Shown here in pieces: positions 56,052 to 64,000 of a stretch of 64,000 bases of DNA. The position numbers and the translations under genes were made by a program. The notes beneath the pieces are model-generated. The model ran no database searches. It saw only the letters and a program-made list of their open reading frames with translations, and was not told the DNA's origin. Numbering within the stretch: the stretch's first letter is position 1; each line of letters starts with the position of its first letter. Source of the DNA: Hominenteromicrobium mulieris (GTDB lineage: Bacteria > Bacillota > Clostridia > Oscillospirales > Acutalibacteraceae); contig JAJJOY010000001.1 of the NCBI GenBank assembly GCA_021029595.1, forward strand, positions 248,001 through 312,000. Direction: 5' to 3'.

Positions 56052-56540
56052 ATGCCGAACGAAGCGAAGCTTTTATATGACGCGCTCCTGTATGAGAACG
56101 GGCACCTGCGCCGCACACAGCACATTTTAAAGGTATACGGTCTTGCGAAAATGCTGGGTGAGTTGGAAAATCTTCCCACCCACGAGCAGGAAAATCTGCG
56201 CGCGGCGGCGATTTTGCACGATATCGCGATCAAATTTTGCAAGGAAAAGTACGATGACGGCTGCCCCGCGAATCAGCGCAAGGAAGCACCTGCGTTGGCG
56301 CGAAAATTTCTGACGGCTTGTGGCTACGCGGAAGAAGATCTGCCACGCATCACCAAGATGATCGTTCTGCATCACTGCTACGACAAGATCGATGGCAAGG
56401 ATCTGCAGCTTCTCGTTGAAGCCGACCTCATTGCGGGCTGCACGGAAGAAGATGATCCTTCTGCCCACGCAAAAGCCGTGCGGCGACTGTTTAAATCCTC
56501 TTCGGGTCTCGCCCTGCTCGACACGTTCATAAAAGAATAA
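56052..56540 (+). CDS. HD-domain phosphohydrolase
   Basis: A 162-residue HD-superfamily protein: RRTQHILKVYGLA supplies the first His, AAILHDIAIKFC the HD pair (near residues 55-60), IVLHHCYDK a further His pair, and LLVEADLIAG the last Asp. The HDIG-like arrangement resembles YqeK-type or small metal-dependent nucleotide hydrolases. The substrate cannot be told. GGAGGGG precedes the ATG. The gene is divergent from the MocR regulator and ends in a hairpin terminator. Confidence 0.82.
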   Translation: MPNEAKLLYDALLYENGHLRRTQHILKVYGLAKMLGELENLPTHEQENLRAAAILHDIAIKFCKEKYDDGCPANQRKEAPALARKFLTACGYAEEDLPRITKMIVLHHCYDKIDGKDLQLLVEADLIAGCTEEDDPSAHAKAVRRLFKSSSGLALLDTFIKE

Positions 56541-56550
56541 CGAATAATTT

Positions 56551-56590
56551 GACCCGCCGAGGTGTATATTTCCCGGCGGGTCTTGCTTTA
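56551..56590 (+). terminator. Terminator after the HD-domain gene
   Basis: GACCCGCCG (56551-56559) pairs with CGGCGGGTC (56574-56582) and is followed by TTGCTTT. It lies between convergent genes and may act on both. Confidence 0.75.
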
Positions 56591-57271
56591 TGGTTCGTTC
56601 GGTGCGGCGCACGGCGACCAGTTTAGGTCTGCGTTTGCCACGCGGCAATAGCGTGTAGTTTGTGCATAGCCGCCGTCTCCTGCGCAGTCACTGCCGTCTT
56701 TGTTTACAGCCGAGACCCAATAGTGTTCGCCGTCAAAGTACCATTCGCGCAGTGTAAGGTCTTCGTTTTGTAGCGGGACTGCACCCTTTTCCCAGCCGTT
56801 TTGGGTGGAAAAGCGGTAGGCAATGTCGCCGAACGCAAACAGAAAGCCGTCTGCTTTTGCGGTATAGCTCGGCACAAAATTGGCTGTGCTTTGCTCGAAA
56901 TCGGCGACTTCAGTGCAGGTCTCGCCGTCAATTTTCGCGAGTACGCTGTAAATCGGTTTTTCGCCTGCGTCTTCACCGAAATCGTATCCGTAAAAATACA
57001 GGTAGTCGCCCTGCACAGCGAAGCTGATGTTCGTGTTCTTCCAGTTTGCGGTATCAGGATTTTGCAAGCACGCAGACAGATCGGCAATATTTAGAAGCGT
57101 ACCGCTTTCCTCATAGGTATGAACCGACAACTGCGATGGGTTTTCCGCGGACTGCATGAGCACAGAAAACCCGTGCGCGTTTGCGTCTGCAGCAAGACCG
57201 AGCACTTTACATGCGCCATTTTGCGCATTGTAAACGGTGTTCACCTCGGCAGTTTTGGGGTCGAGAAGCAA
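56588..57271 (-). CDS. Lipoprotein gene, 3' part after a frameshift
   Basis: 227 codons in a second reading frame continue the lipoprotein begun at 57825. The conserved-looking Asp/Thr-rich repeats (SVLAKIDGETCTEVADFEQS, WYFDGEHYWVSAVNKDGSD) suggest a beta-propeller-like extracellular domain. It has only a TTG at 57271 as possible start and no ribosome site, so it is best read as the rest of the upstream frame after a one-base change near 57255-57285. No family recognised. Confidence 0.55.
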   Translation of the reverse strand: MLLDPKTAEVNTVYNAQNGACKVLGLAADANAHGFSVLMQSAENPSQLSVHTYEESGTLLNIADLSACLQNPDTANWKNTNISFAVQGDYLYFYGYDFGEDAGEKPIYSVLAKIDGETCTEVADFEQSTANFVPSYTAKADGFLFAFGDIAYRFSTQNGWEKGAVPLQNEDLTLREWYFDGEHYWVSAVNKDGSDCAGDGGYAQTTRYCRVANADLNWSPCAAPNEP

Positions 57272-57825
57272 ATTTGCCCGCCTTTTTGGAGGAGAAAATG
57301 CTCTCCGTAGGCGCAGAGCGTCAAGCCAATACCAGTCGTTGTATCGGTTACGCAGTAGTTTTCGGTGCCGATTCGTTGCATGGTTTTCACATTCAAATCG
57401 AAATCATAGAGCGCGAGTTCGGCGTCTTTATCGGGCATATTCCACCAGTTGCCAAGCGGAATCATGCGGTAAACGTGGCTACCGACAACCGCTTCTGCGC
57501 TGTCGGTCGGCTCATAGTACATGCGGTTCAACGTGCCAAGCAGCGTTTCTTCACCGTTTTTTAAATCCTTGCAATAGTACGAAACACGCGTCACGTCGCC
57601 CTTTTCATTTCGCGCACGGCGGTCAAACAGGAGCATGTCACCGACAGGCGTAATGCCGCACGAGGACGAAAATTGCCCTGTTTCATGCCCCGCGGCGGTA
57701 TAGAGAATCGTCTGCGTTTCGGCTTCCGTCACCGGCTTTGGCGGCTGCGCACAGCCGGAAAGAAGCAGGCAAAGCGAAAGCGTGAGCGCAGCAAAAGCCT
57801 TGCGCTCTTTATTTCCCCTGCCCAT
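57241..57825 (-). CDS. Lipoprotein gene, 5' part (frameshifted)
   Basis: 194 codons with a clear type II signal peptide: a basic start (MGRGNKERK), a hydrophobic helix and the lipobox LLSGC near residue 24. Then follow beta-strand repeats ([40 protein letters not shown]). The frame stops at 57241 in the middle of such a repeat, and the next frame carries on. The ATG at 57825 overlaps the end of araD by 17 bases. A secreted sensor or binding role in the arabinose/galactoside operon is a guess; the gene is probably broken. Confidence 0.6.
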   Translation of the reverse strand: MGRGNKERKAFAALTLSLCLLLSGCAQPPKPVTEAETQTILYTAAGHETGQFSSSCGITPVGDMLLFDRRARNEKGDVTRVSYYCKDLKNGEETLLGTLNRMYYEPTDSAEAVVGSHVYRMIPLGNWWNMPDKDAELALYDFDLNVKTMQRIGTENYCVTDTTTGIGLTLCAYGEHFLLQKGGQICFSTPKLPR

Positions 57826-58504
57826 AATACGCGTTTGCGCCGTGCTTGCGCAGGTAGTGCTTATCAAGAAGCTCCTGCTGCATGGGCGGGATTGTGGGGT
57901 CAAGCACGAGGTTGTGCCATGCCATGAACGCGAGCTCCTCGAGGACGACGGCGTTATGCACGGCGTTCATGGGGTCTGTACCCCATGTGAACGGGCCATG
58001 GCTGTGGACGAGCACGGCGGGGATGTCGTCCGGGGACTTATCCTTAAACGTCTCGATGATGACGGTGCCGGTCTCCTTTTCATAAGCGCCGCCGATCTCC
58101 TCAGGCGTCATTTTGCGCGTGCAGGGAATTTCGCCGTAGAAATAATCGCCGTGTGTGGTGCCGAGCGCCGGGATGCCGCGGCCGGACTGGCTGAACACGG
58201 TCGCCCAGCGGCTATGCGTGTGGACAACGCCGCCGATGTTCGGGAATGCCTTGTAGAGCTCAACATGTGTGGGCGTATCGGACGATGGATTAAGGTCGCC
58301 CTCCACCTTTTTGCCTGTGTTCACATCGACGAGCACCATGTCCTCGGGGCGCAGAAGGTCGTACTCCACGCCGCTCGGCTTAATGGCCATGATACCGCTT
58401 TCGCGGTCGATGCCGCTGACGTTACCCCACGTGAACGTGATGAGCTTGTATTTCGGCAGCAGCATATTTGCCTTGTAGACTTCTTCTTTCAGTTTTTCCA
58501 GCAT
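57809..58504 (-). CDS. araD: L-ribulose-5-phosphate 4-epimerase
   Basis: A 231-residue class II aldolase-fold enzyme that converts L-ribulose-5-phosphate to D-xylulose-5-phosphate in L-arabinose use. It has [14 protein letters not shown] and IKPSG at the phosphate site, zinc-binding [12 protein letters not shown] and [13 protein letters not shown], then [15 protein letters not shown] before the ATG. It lies 22 bases after the GH27 gene and shares its promoter. araA and araB are not in the window. Confidence 0.94.
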   Translation of the reverse strand: MLEKLKEEVYKANMLLPKYKLITFTWGNVSGIDRESGIMAIKPSGVEYDLLRPEDMVLVDVNTGKKVEGDLNPSSDTPTHVELYKAFPNIGGVVHTHSRWATVFSQSGRGIPALGTTHGDYFYGEIPCTRKMTPEEIGGAYEKETGTVIIETFKDKSPDDIPAVLVHSHGPFTWGTDPMNAVHNAVVLEELAFMAWHNLVLDPTIPPMQQELLDKHYLRKHGANAYYGQGK

Positions 58505-58526
58505 GATGTTCTCCTCCTGTATCCGG

Positions 58527-59813
58527 TCAAATGAGTTTATAAAGCTTTGCGCCGTGCGGCTCTATTTTAGCGGAAAGCGTTTTTGTGAATGCGGTCTTCT
58601 CCCCACTCCAGATCTCCTCTGCGTGCGTTTTATCGGTGAATTCCGACAGCTCGGCGCTGACAACGGCGCGGTTTTCCGTGAGGTTGAAAAGTGCGATATA
58701 CGGCGTGCTGCCTACGAAATTGAGCCACGCGGCTTTTGTTTCGTCGCGGAAAAGCTGCAAAGGCGTGGTGCCGTTTTGGTTGAGGTTTAAAAGCTCGTCA
58801 TTTGCGAGCAGGCTCAGCGTGAACGCGTCATTATCGCGCATTTCGCCGCCCATGATGAGCGGCGAGCGGAAAATGCCCCACAGCGTCATCATGGTGATCT
58901 GCTCGGCGTGTGTCAGGTTCGTATTGTGCCCTATGCCGTCCGCCGCGATGGTGATATGCCCGAGCGGCAGCATATCGCAGTCCGGGAACTGACCGGGCTT
59001 TACGTGCGCCTGCCAGCGCTCGCACCGCCAGAACATTTCTTTGAGGGAGTCCCAATTATCCCAGAAATCGTCCGTGATGCGCCACATGTTCGCGTTTTTC
59101 GCAAGATGCCATGCTTCTTCCAGTACAGCCGGACCGGGCGAAAGGCTGAGCACCATATCGCGCCCGCAGCGGTCAATGGCGCGGCGGATCATCTCGATCT
59201 CGCGGCGCGCGGAATACGGCTCGAGCGGAGTGATCTTCACGTTGCAGATGTCATCGACCTTGACGTAATCGACGCCCCATGAAGCGTAGAGCTCAAAGAT
59301 AGCGTCGTAGTACGCTTGTGCGCCGTCACGATCAGCGTCAACGCCGTACATATCGGTGTTCCACGCGCAGATGGAGTTTGCGTGAGCGATGTCGCAGCAA
59401 GTGACGTTCGTGTCCTTTACAGGCAGGGCGCGATGCACGGCGAGACGCGGTACGCCGCGCATGATGTGGATGCCGAATTTCAGACCGAGTGCGTGAATCT
59501 GGTCGGCGATGGGCTTAAAGCCCGCGCCGTTTGCAGCGGAAGGGAAACGGTTTTCCGCCGGGATGAGGCGGCCGAATCCGTCCATGCACAGCTCTGCGAA
59601 ACGGTTATACTCCCAGTGGCGCTGCCCGGCCTCCGGCTGCTCGTACCACTGAATGTCGCACACGACATACTGCCAACCGTGCGCTTTTAAGTGCTCTGCC
59701 ATATAACGCGCATTGCCCAAAAGCTGTACTTCATTGACGGCGGGGCCGTAGCAATCCCAGCTGTTCCAGCCAAGCGGCGGCTTTAAAGCGACGCGATCTT
59801 TTTTGTAATGCAT
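58527..59813 (-). CDS. GH27-family alpha-galactosidase or beta-L-arabinopyranosidase
   Basis: A 428-residue cytosolic (no signal peptide) glycoside hydrolase. It has [12 protein letters not shown] at the start, [21 protein letters not shown], the nucleophile region [12 protein letters not shown] (near residue 165), the acid/base region [11 protein letters not shown], and a C-terminal antiparallel beta domain. GH27 retains anomeric configuration. Because the operon holds araD and has an AraR-like operator, cleavage of L-arabinopyranosides is as likely as alpha-galactosides. GGAGG seven bases before ATG 59813 overrides an upstream frame to 59867. Confidence 0.88.
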   Translation of the reverse strand: MHYKKDRVALKPPLGWNSWDCYGPAVNEVQLLGNARYMAEHLKAHGWQYVVCDIQWYEQPEAGQRHWEYNRFAELCMDGFGRLIPAENRFPSAANGAGFKPIADQIHALGLKFGIHIMRGVPRLAVHRALPVKDTNVTCCDIAHANSICAWNTDMYGVDADRDGAQAYYDAIFELYASWGVDYVKVDDICNVKITPLEPYSARREIEMIRRAIDRCGRDMVLSLSPGPAVLEEAWHLAKNANMWRITDDFWDNWDSLKEMFWRCERWQAHVKPGQFPDCDMLPLGHITIAADGIGHNTNLTHAEQITMMTLWGIFRSPLIMGGEMRDNDAFTLSLLANDELLNLNQNGTTPLQLFRDETKAAWLNFVGSTPYIALFNLTENRAVVSAELSEFTDKTHAEEIWSGEKTAFTKTLSAKIEPHGAKLYKLI

Positions 59814-59846
59814 AGTGTATCCTCCGTAGGAAATAAGCTCAGTTTC

Positions 59847-59874
59847 ATTATAGCAACTTGTCTGCACAAGTCAA
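59847..59874 (-). promoter_or_regulatory. GH27-araD promoter with AraR-like operator
   Basis: On the minus strand TTGACT (59874-59869) and a perfect TATAAT (59852-59847) are 16 bases apart. A perfect 16-base palindrome ACTTGT-N4-ACAAGT occupies 59856-59871, filling the spacer and touching the -35 box. It resembles the Bacillus AraR box (ATTTGTACGTACAAAT). A repressor bound there would block RNA polymerase, and arabinose would release it. Confidence 0.75.
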
Positions 59875-59875
59875 G

Positions 59876-59912
59876 AGCAAAAAAGAGACTGCGCAGGTTT
59901 TGCACAGTCCCC
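59876..59912 (-). terminator. dapL terminator
   Basis: On the minus strand GACTGTGCA and TGCGCAGTC form a nine-base stem (one wobble), extended by flanking G/C pairs, then CTTTTTTGC. It separates dapL from the GH27 promoter immediately downstream. Confidence 0.88.
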
Positions 59913-59928
59913 TTTGCCTTCGTTTGAA

Positions 59929-61113
59929 TTACTTTTTAAGCAGCTTTTTGAGGCGCTCCATGGCTTCCTGTGTCTTTTCCAGCGTACCGAACGCGGTAAG
60001 GCGGAAGAAGCCTTCGCCGTTTTTGCCGAAGCCGCTGCCCGGCGTGCCGACGACCTCGGCTTCGTTCAAGAGATAATCGAAGAACTCCCAGGAGGTCATG
60101 CCGTCCGGCACCTTATGCCAGATGTACGGGGAGTTTTCGCCGCCGGTGAACCACACGCCCATCTCCTTGAACGCATCGACCATGACCTTGGCGTTCGCAC
60201 GGTAGTAGTTGATGACGTCCTTCACCTGCTGCTGGCCTTCGTCCGTGAAGACGGCCTCGGCGGCGCGCTGGGTGATGTAGTTGACGCCGTTGAACTTTGT
60301 GGCCTGACGGCGCGCCCACAGCGTATTGACCTTGGTGCCGTCCGAAACAAGCTCATCGCAGATAACGGTATAGCCGCAGCGCACACCGGTGAAGCCTGCG
60401 GTCTTCGAGAACGAGCAGAACTCGATGGCGCACTTTTTCGCGCCCTCAATCTCGAAAATGCTGTGCGGGAGATCGTCATGCGTGATGAACGACTCATATG
60501 CGGCATCAAACAGGATGACCGCGTTGTTTTTGAGCGCGTAATCGACCCACGCTTTGAGCTGTGCTCTGTTATACACGGCGCCGGTGGGGTTATTCGGCGA
60601 GCAGAGATAGATAATGTCGGCCTTGACGTTTTCATCCGGCATACCGAGGAAGCCGTTCTGCTCGTTTGCGTCGAGGTAGATCACCTTTCTGCCGGACATG
60701 ACGTTCGTATCGACATACACGGGATAGACCGGGTCCGGGATGAGGACGGTGTTATCGTCTGCGAAGATATCGACGATATTGCCGACGTCGCTCTTTGCGC
60801 CGTCGCCGACGAAAATTTCGCTGAGCTTTAATGCCACGCCGCGCTTTGCGTAATAGCCCTGAATGGCTTCACGCAGGAAATCATAGCCCTGATCCGGCGA
60901 ATAGCCGTGGAATGTCTCCTTGTGCGCCATTTCATCCGTTGCTTTGTGCATGGCTTCGATGACGGCCGGAACGAGCGGCTGGGTAACATCGCCGATGCCC
61001 ATGCGGATGATGTGGTTATCCGGATGCGCCTCCGTATAGGCGGCGACTTTCTTTGCGATGGTCAGAAACAAATAGCTTTCCTGAAGGTTTGCGTAGTTTT
61101 GGTTGAGTTTCAT
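59929..61113 (-). CDS. dapL: LL-diaminopimelate aminotransferase
   Basis: A 394-residue fold-type I aminotransferase that makes LL-diaminopimelate directly from tetrahydrodipicolinate, bypassing acylated intermediates. It has the N-terminal [18 protein letters not shown], substrate-loop [28 protein letters not shown] and the PLP lysine in [17 protein letters not shown] (near residue 236). With dapF upstream on the same strand it completes the aminotransferase route to meso-diaminopimelate for peptidoglycan and lysine. Confidence 0.95.
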   Translation of the reverse strand: MKLNQNYANLQESYLFLTIAKKVAAYTEAHPDNHIIRMGIGDVTQPLVPAVIEAMHKATDEMAHKETFHGYSPDQGYDFLREAIQGYYAKRGVALKLSEIFVGDGAKSDVGNIVDIFADDNTVLIPDPVYPVYVDTNVMSGRKVIYLDANEQNGFLGMPDENVKADIIYLCSPNNPTGAVYNRAQLKAWVDYALKNNAVILFDAAYESFITHDDLPHSIFEIEGAKKCAIEFCSFSKTAGFTGVRCGYTVICDELVSDGTKVNTLWARRQATKFNGVNYITQRAAEAVFTDEGQQQVKDVINYYRANAKVMVDAFKEMGVWFTGGENSPYIWHKVPDGMTSWEFFDYLLNEAEVVGTPGSGFGKNGEGFFRLTAFGTLEKTQEAMERLKKLLKK

Positions 61114-61169
61114 GCCGGTTTCTTCCCTTCTTTTTATACTTGGACCTTTTTTATTTTCATTACCGTCTC

Positions 61170-62780
61170 TTATGCGTTCTTTTCCCTCTTATTGAGTGAT
61201 GCGCCGACAAAGCCGAGGAATAACGGATGCGCCTTATTCGGGCGGGACTTAAATTCCGGGTGGAACTGCACGCCGATGCAGAAGTCGTTCTGCGGCACTT
61301 CCACGGTCTCGACGATCCTGCCGTCCGGCGAGGTGCCGCTGATGACCATGCCTGCTTTTGTGAGTGTCTCTCTGTAATCGTTATTGAACTCATAGCGGTG
61401 GCGGTGGCGTTCATCAATATGGGAAACGCCATAGCAGCGCGCCATTTGCGTGCCCTCCGCGATCTCGCACGGGTAGCTGCCGAGGCGCAGTGTGCCGCCC
61501 ATATTGATGGTGCTGGACTGGTCCGGCATGAAATCGATAACCTTATTGAGGCCGTACTCGTCGAATTCGCCGGAGTTTGCATCTGCGATGCCGCACACGT
61601 GGCGGGCATACTCGATGACGGCAATCTGCATACCGAGGCAAATGCCGAGGTACGGGACGTTGCTCTCTCTTGCGTACTGTGCGGCATAAATCATACCCTC
61701 GATACCGCGGTTGCCGAAGCCGCCCGGCACAAGGATGCCATCACAGCCCTTGAGCATTTCGGCAGCGTTTTCCTGCGTGATGAGCTCGGAATCGATCCAA
61801 TTGATCTCGACCTTTGTGCCGTGCTCATAGCCGGCATGGTTGAGTGCTTCGACGACGGAAAGGTATGCGTCATGCAGTTTGATATATTTGCCGACAAGGC
61901 CAATGGTGACGGTCTTTTTGCGGCTGCGGATCTTCTCTACCATGCGGCTCCACTCGGCCATATCCGGCTCTTTTGTCTTGAGGTTCAGCTCGCGGCAGAC
62001 AACGCTGGAGAAATTGTTTTTCTCCAGCATAATCGGCGCTTCGTACAGCACCGGGATCGTCATGTTTTCAATAACACAGTCCGGCTTTACGTTGCAGAAC
62101 AGGGCAATCTTGTGGAAAATGCTCGGATCGATCGGCTCATCGCAGCGCAGGACAATGATGTCCGGGGAGATGCCCATACCCTGCATTTCTTTTACAGAGT
62201 GCTGGGTCGGTTTCGACTTATGCTCGCCGGAGCTTTTGAGGTACGGCACAAGCGTGACATGAATGAAAAGGGAGTTTTCCTTACCGACCTCGAGCGAAAC
62301 CTGACGAATGGCTTCGAGAAACGGCTGGCTTTCGATATCGCCTGCCGTGCCGCCGATCTCGGTGATGACGACGTCTGCATTCGTCTTGTGGCCGACGCTG
62401 TAAATGAAGCTCTTGATCTCGTCCGTGATGTGCGGAATGACCTGAATGGTCTCGCCAAGGTACTCGCCGCGGCGTTCCTTATTGAGGACGTTCCAGTAGA
62501 CCTTGCCGGTCGTGAGGTTGGAGAATTTATTCAGGTCTTCGTCGATGAAGCGCTCGTAGTGGCCGAGGTCAAGGTCGGTCTCTGCGCCGTCCTCGGTCAC
62601 GTAAACTTCGCCGTGCTGGTACGGGCTCATGGTGCCCGGGTCAACGTTGATGTACGGGTCAAGCTTCTGTGCGGCGACCTTTAACCCTCTCGCTTTTAAA
62701 AGACGGCCGAGCGATGCCGCCGTGATGCCCTTACCGAGGCCGGAAACCACGCCGCCGGTTACGAAAATGTACTTTGTCAT
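61170..62780 (-). CDS. pyrG: CTP synthase
   Basis: 536 residues. The N-terminal synthetase has [20 protein letters not shown] and [19 protein letters not shown] with GTVGDIES-like [12 protein letters not shown]. The C-terminal glutamine amidotransferase has the Cys nucleophile in [16 protein letters not shown] (near residue 380) and the His-Glu pair at the end ([10 protein letters not shown]). It aminates UTP to CTP. AAGGGG precedes the ATG. A 118-base A+T-rich gap separates it from dapF upstream. Confidence 0.97.
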   Translation of the reverse strand: MTKYIFVTGGVVSGLGKGITAASLGRLLKARGLKVAAQKLDPYINVDPGTMSPYQHGEVYVTEDGAETDLDLGHYERFIDEDLNKFSNLTTGKVYWNVLNKERRGEYLGETIQVIPHITDEIKSFIYSVGHKTNADVVITEIGGTAGDIESQPFLEAIRQVSLEVGKENSLFIHVTLVPYLKSSGEHKSKPTQHSVKEMQGMGISPDIIVLRCDEPIDPSIFHKIALFCNVKPDCVIENMTIPVLYEAPIMLEKNNFSSVVCRELNLKTKEPDMAEWSRMVEKIRSRKKTVTIGLVGKYIKLHDAYLSVVEALNHAGYEHGTKVEINWIDSELITQENAAEMLKGCDGILVPGGFGNRGIEGMIYAAQYARESNVPYLGICLGMQIAVIEYARHVCGIADANSGEFDEYGLNKVIDFMPDQSSTINMGGTLRLGSYPCEIAEGTQMARCYGVSHIDERHRHRYEFNNDYRETLTKAGMVISGTSPDGRIVETVEVPQNDFCIGVQFHPEFKSRPNKAHPLFLGFVGASLNKREKNA

Positions 62781-62871
62781 AGAACTTACCCCTTTCTTTT
62801 TTACAGTGAAACTTTTATATTTTTCTTTGACTGAGAAACCTATTATTTCTCCAATACCCTATTTCATTTTA

Positions 62872-62896
62872 TCAAAGCCGTTTTCGGCTTTTTTAC
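62872..62896. terminator. Small hairpin after dapF
   Basis: AAAGCCG-TTTT-CGGCTTT lies three bases after the dapF stop. On the minus strand only three T follow the stem, so it would be a weak terminator; on the plus strand six T follow. The rest of the dapF-pyrG gap (62781-62871) is A+T-rich and holds no clear promoter. Confidence 0.4.
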
Positions 62897-62898
62897 AG

Positions 62899-63816
62899 TT
62901 AAATTTCTACGATGCCGGTAAAAACCGTGTCGGCGCTGCCGGTCATCTGCACGCCGTCATCGGTATAATTGATGACAAGGTCGCCGCCGCGCAGCTTGAC
63001 GGTAATATCTTCGCCCTTTTTGCAGTAGCCGTTGAGACACGCCGCGACGGCAGACGCACACGCGCCGGTGCCGCACGCCATGGTTTCACCGCTGCCGCGC
63101 TCCCACACGCGCATTTTTAAGGTGTGGTTATCCAGCACCTCGATGAACTCCGTATTGATGCGCTCCGGGAACTTCTCAAAGTGCTCAAAATGCGGGCCGA
63201 TCTTCTCGAGGTCGATCGTATCGGGATCTTTGCCGAAAATGACGCAGTGCGGGTTGCCCATGGAAACGCAGGTGACTTCGTATTCTTTGTCAAGGACGGT
63301 GATCTTCTCTTTGACGGCAGTATCACCCGGGAAATCGACCGGGATCTTCGCGGGCACGAGCTCCGCTTTGCCCATATCGACCGTGACAGTGGTAACTTCG
63401 CCGTTTTCGACATGCACGCGGCAGATTTTGATGCCGCTTTTTGTCTCGATATGCAAAACGTCTTTCTTCGCGATGCCGCTGTCGTAGACATACTTTGCAA
63501 CGCAGCGGATGCCGTTGCCGCACATCATGCCCTCACTGCCGTCGAGGTTATACATGCGCATTCTCGCGTCGGCTACATCGGACGGACAAATGTAGATGAC
63601 GCCGTCGCCGCCGATGCCGGTGTGGCGGTCGGAAAGATAGATTGCGAGCTCGGCGTAGTTTTGAATATCATTTTGGAAGCAGTCAATATACACGTAATCA
63701 TTTGCACAGCCGTGCATTTTGGTAAACGTGATCTTCTGCTTTGCCCCGGTGCCCGGCACGCGCACATAGTGGTCGATGCCCGAGCTGTTTTCCGCTTTTT
63801 TCAAGTACTTGTTCAT
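62899..63816 (-). CDS. dapF: Diaminopimelate epimerase
   Basis: A 305-residue epimerase that converts LL- to meso-diaminopimelate. The two catalytic Cys are in DGSEGMMCGNGIRCVAKY (near residue 100) and ETMACGTGACASAVAA (near residue 243); FTKMHGCANDYVYID is the usual N-terminal block. It has about 28 extra residues before that block. The start at 63816 has GGTG upstream. A second dapF-like gene ends 134 bases upstream, so this is one of a tandem pair. Confidence 0.94.
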   Translation of the reverse strand: MNKYLKKAENSSGIDHYVRVPGTGAKQKITFTKMHGCANDYVYIDCFQNDIQNYAELAIYLSDRHTGIGGDGVIYICPSDVADARMRMYNLDGSEGMMCGNGIRCVAKYVYDSGIAKKDVLHIETKSGIKICRVHVENGEVTTVTVDMGKAELVPAKIPVDFPGDTAVKEKITVLDKEYEVTCVSMGNPHCVIFGKDPDTIDLEKIGPHFEHFEKFPERINTEFIEVLDNHTLKMRVWERGSGETMACGTGACASAVAACLNGYCKKGEDITVKLRGGDLVINYTDDGVQMTGSADTVFTGIVEI

Positions 63817-63903
63817 GGAATTTCACCGCTTTCTCTTGAATTTTTACCTTTTATCTTCTTCAAATTTTTAGAAAAAAATTCTGATTTTATTCTTAAAATG
63901 TTT

Positions 63904-63935
63904 TTCGGCGCTCCGCAAAAATGCGGAACGCCGAA
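63904..63935. repeat. Long hairpin between the two dapF genes
   Basis: TTCGGCGCTCCGC (63904-63916) and GCGGAACGCCGAA (63923-63935) form a thirteen-base-pair stem with one mismatch and a six-base loop. It follows the upstream dapF copy on the minus strand, but A rather than T residues come next, so it is not a classical terminator. It may stabilise the 3' end or separate the two genes. Confidence 0.55.
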
Positions 63936-63949
63936 CTATTTAACATCAA

Positions 63950-64000
63950 TTAGACTTCTACGACACCGTCGAAGACCTTCTCTGCGCCGCCGGTCATGAG
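63950..64000 (-). CDS. C-terminal end of a second diaminopimelate epimerase
   Basis: The last 16 codons of a minus-strand gene (LMTGGAEKVFDGVVEV, then TAA at 63952-63950) enter from the right edge. They closely match the end of the neighbouring dapF (QMTGSADTVFTGIVEI), so the gene is very probably another dapF or a paralogous epimerase. Only this end is visible. Confidence 0.75.
   Translation of the reverse strand, partial: LMTGGAEKVFDGVVEV

Noticed and set aside
61227-62684. 485-codon plus-strand frame inside pyrG
   Set aside because: Antisense shadow of pyrG with the same composition artefact (Val/Asp/His-rich).

Overview
The window reads as chromosomal DNA of a low-G+C-phylum (Firmicutes) anaerobe of class Clostridia, probably an Oscillospirales/Ruminococcaceae-type gut bacterium. 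The evidence is the gene set and the synteny: a tyrosine T-box leader, the divIVA-ylmH-sepF-yggS cluster next to ileS and lspA, sporulation protein YunB, Rex, DapL-type diaminopimelate synthesis, MocR/PdxR regulation, and strong Shine-Dalgarno sites with sigma-A promoters. Almost everything looks like ordinary core genome. The exception is one accessory block at about 6.7-20.9 kb, which is visibly richer in A+T in places.

Layout. At 0.1-6.7 kb on the + strand lie DUF1294, a YjjG-like phosphatase, comEC, holA, rnmV and T-box-controlled tyrS. At 6.7-20.9 kb on the - strand is a surface-polysaccharide operon of 14 ORFs led by wecE from its own promoter. It is bounded by a gene fragment on one side and an IS481-type transposase remnant on the other. 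At 20.9-37.9 kb is a long - strand run of comEA, rluD, lspA, ileS, divIVA, ylmH, sepF, yggS, an HlyD-like adaptor, miaA, mutL, mutS, a ylbF-family gene and miaB. At 38-44.3 kb (- strand) are galK, a YcxB protein, ligA, yunB, maf and galE. At 44.4-51.8 kb are a small CmpB-like membrane protein (+), then on the - strand an ATP-grasp protein, DUF3006, a ComEC-type metallo-hydrolase, ftsK/spoIIIE, uppP and tepA. At 52-54.5 kb (+) are icd, rex and tRNA-Leu(CAG). At 54.5-59.9 kb are a MocR regulator facing an HD-domain gene, then a small L-arabinose/galactoside operon (GH27, araD, a frameshifted lipoprotein gene). At 59.9-64 kb (- strand) are dapL, pyrG, dapF and the 3' end of a second dapF.

The most interesting region is the polysaccharide operon. 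RfbA, RfbB and WecE should make dTDP-4-amino-4,6-dideoxygalactose; no rmlC or rmlD is present, so this is not a rhamnose locus. An ArnC-like polyprenyl-phosphate glycosyltransferase, a pair of four-helix ArnE/ArnF-like transporters and two paralogous GT-C-like membrane proteins would place the amino sugar on a carrier, flip it and transfer it outside the cell. This parallels the Gram-negative Arn system, or the three-component Gtr systems. The operon also carries a two-subunit transketolase, a beta-hydroxyacid dehydrogenase, a CarB-like ATP-grasp ligase and an (apparently frameshifted) acyltransferase. These suggest that the sugar is further decorated by chemistry that I cannot assign to a known pathway.

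Other points of note: a ComEC whose C-terminal metallo-hydrolase domain has lost its metal ligands, together with a stand-alone intact one elsewhere; an AraR-like palindrome inside the GH27 promoter; a hairpin that would bury the yunB ribosome binding site; tandem terminators in the tyrS leader; and tandem dapF genes. All calls are from reading the sequence; no database search was possible.
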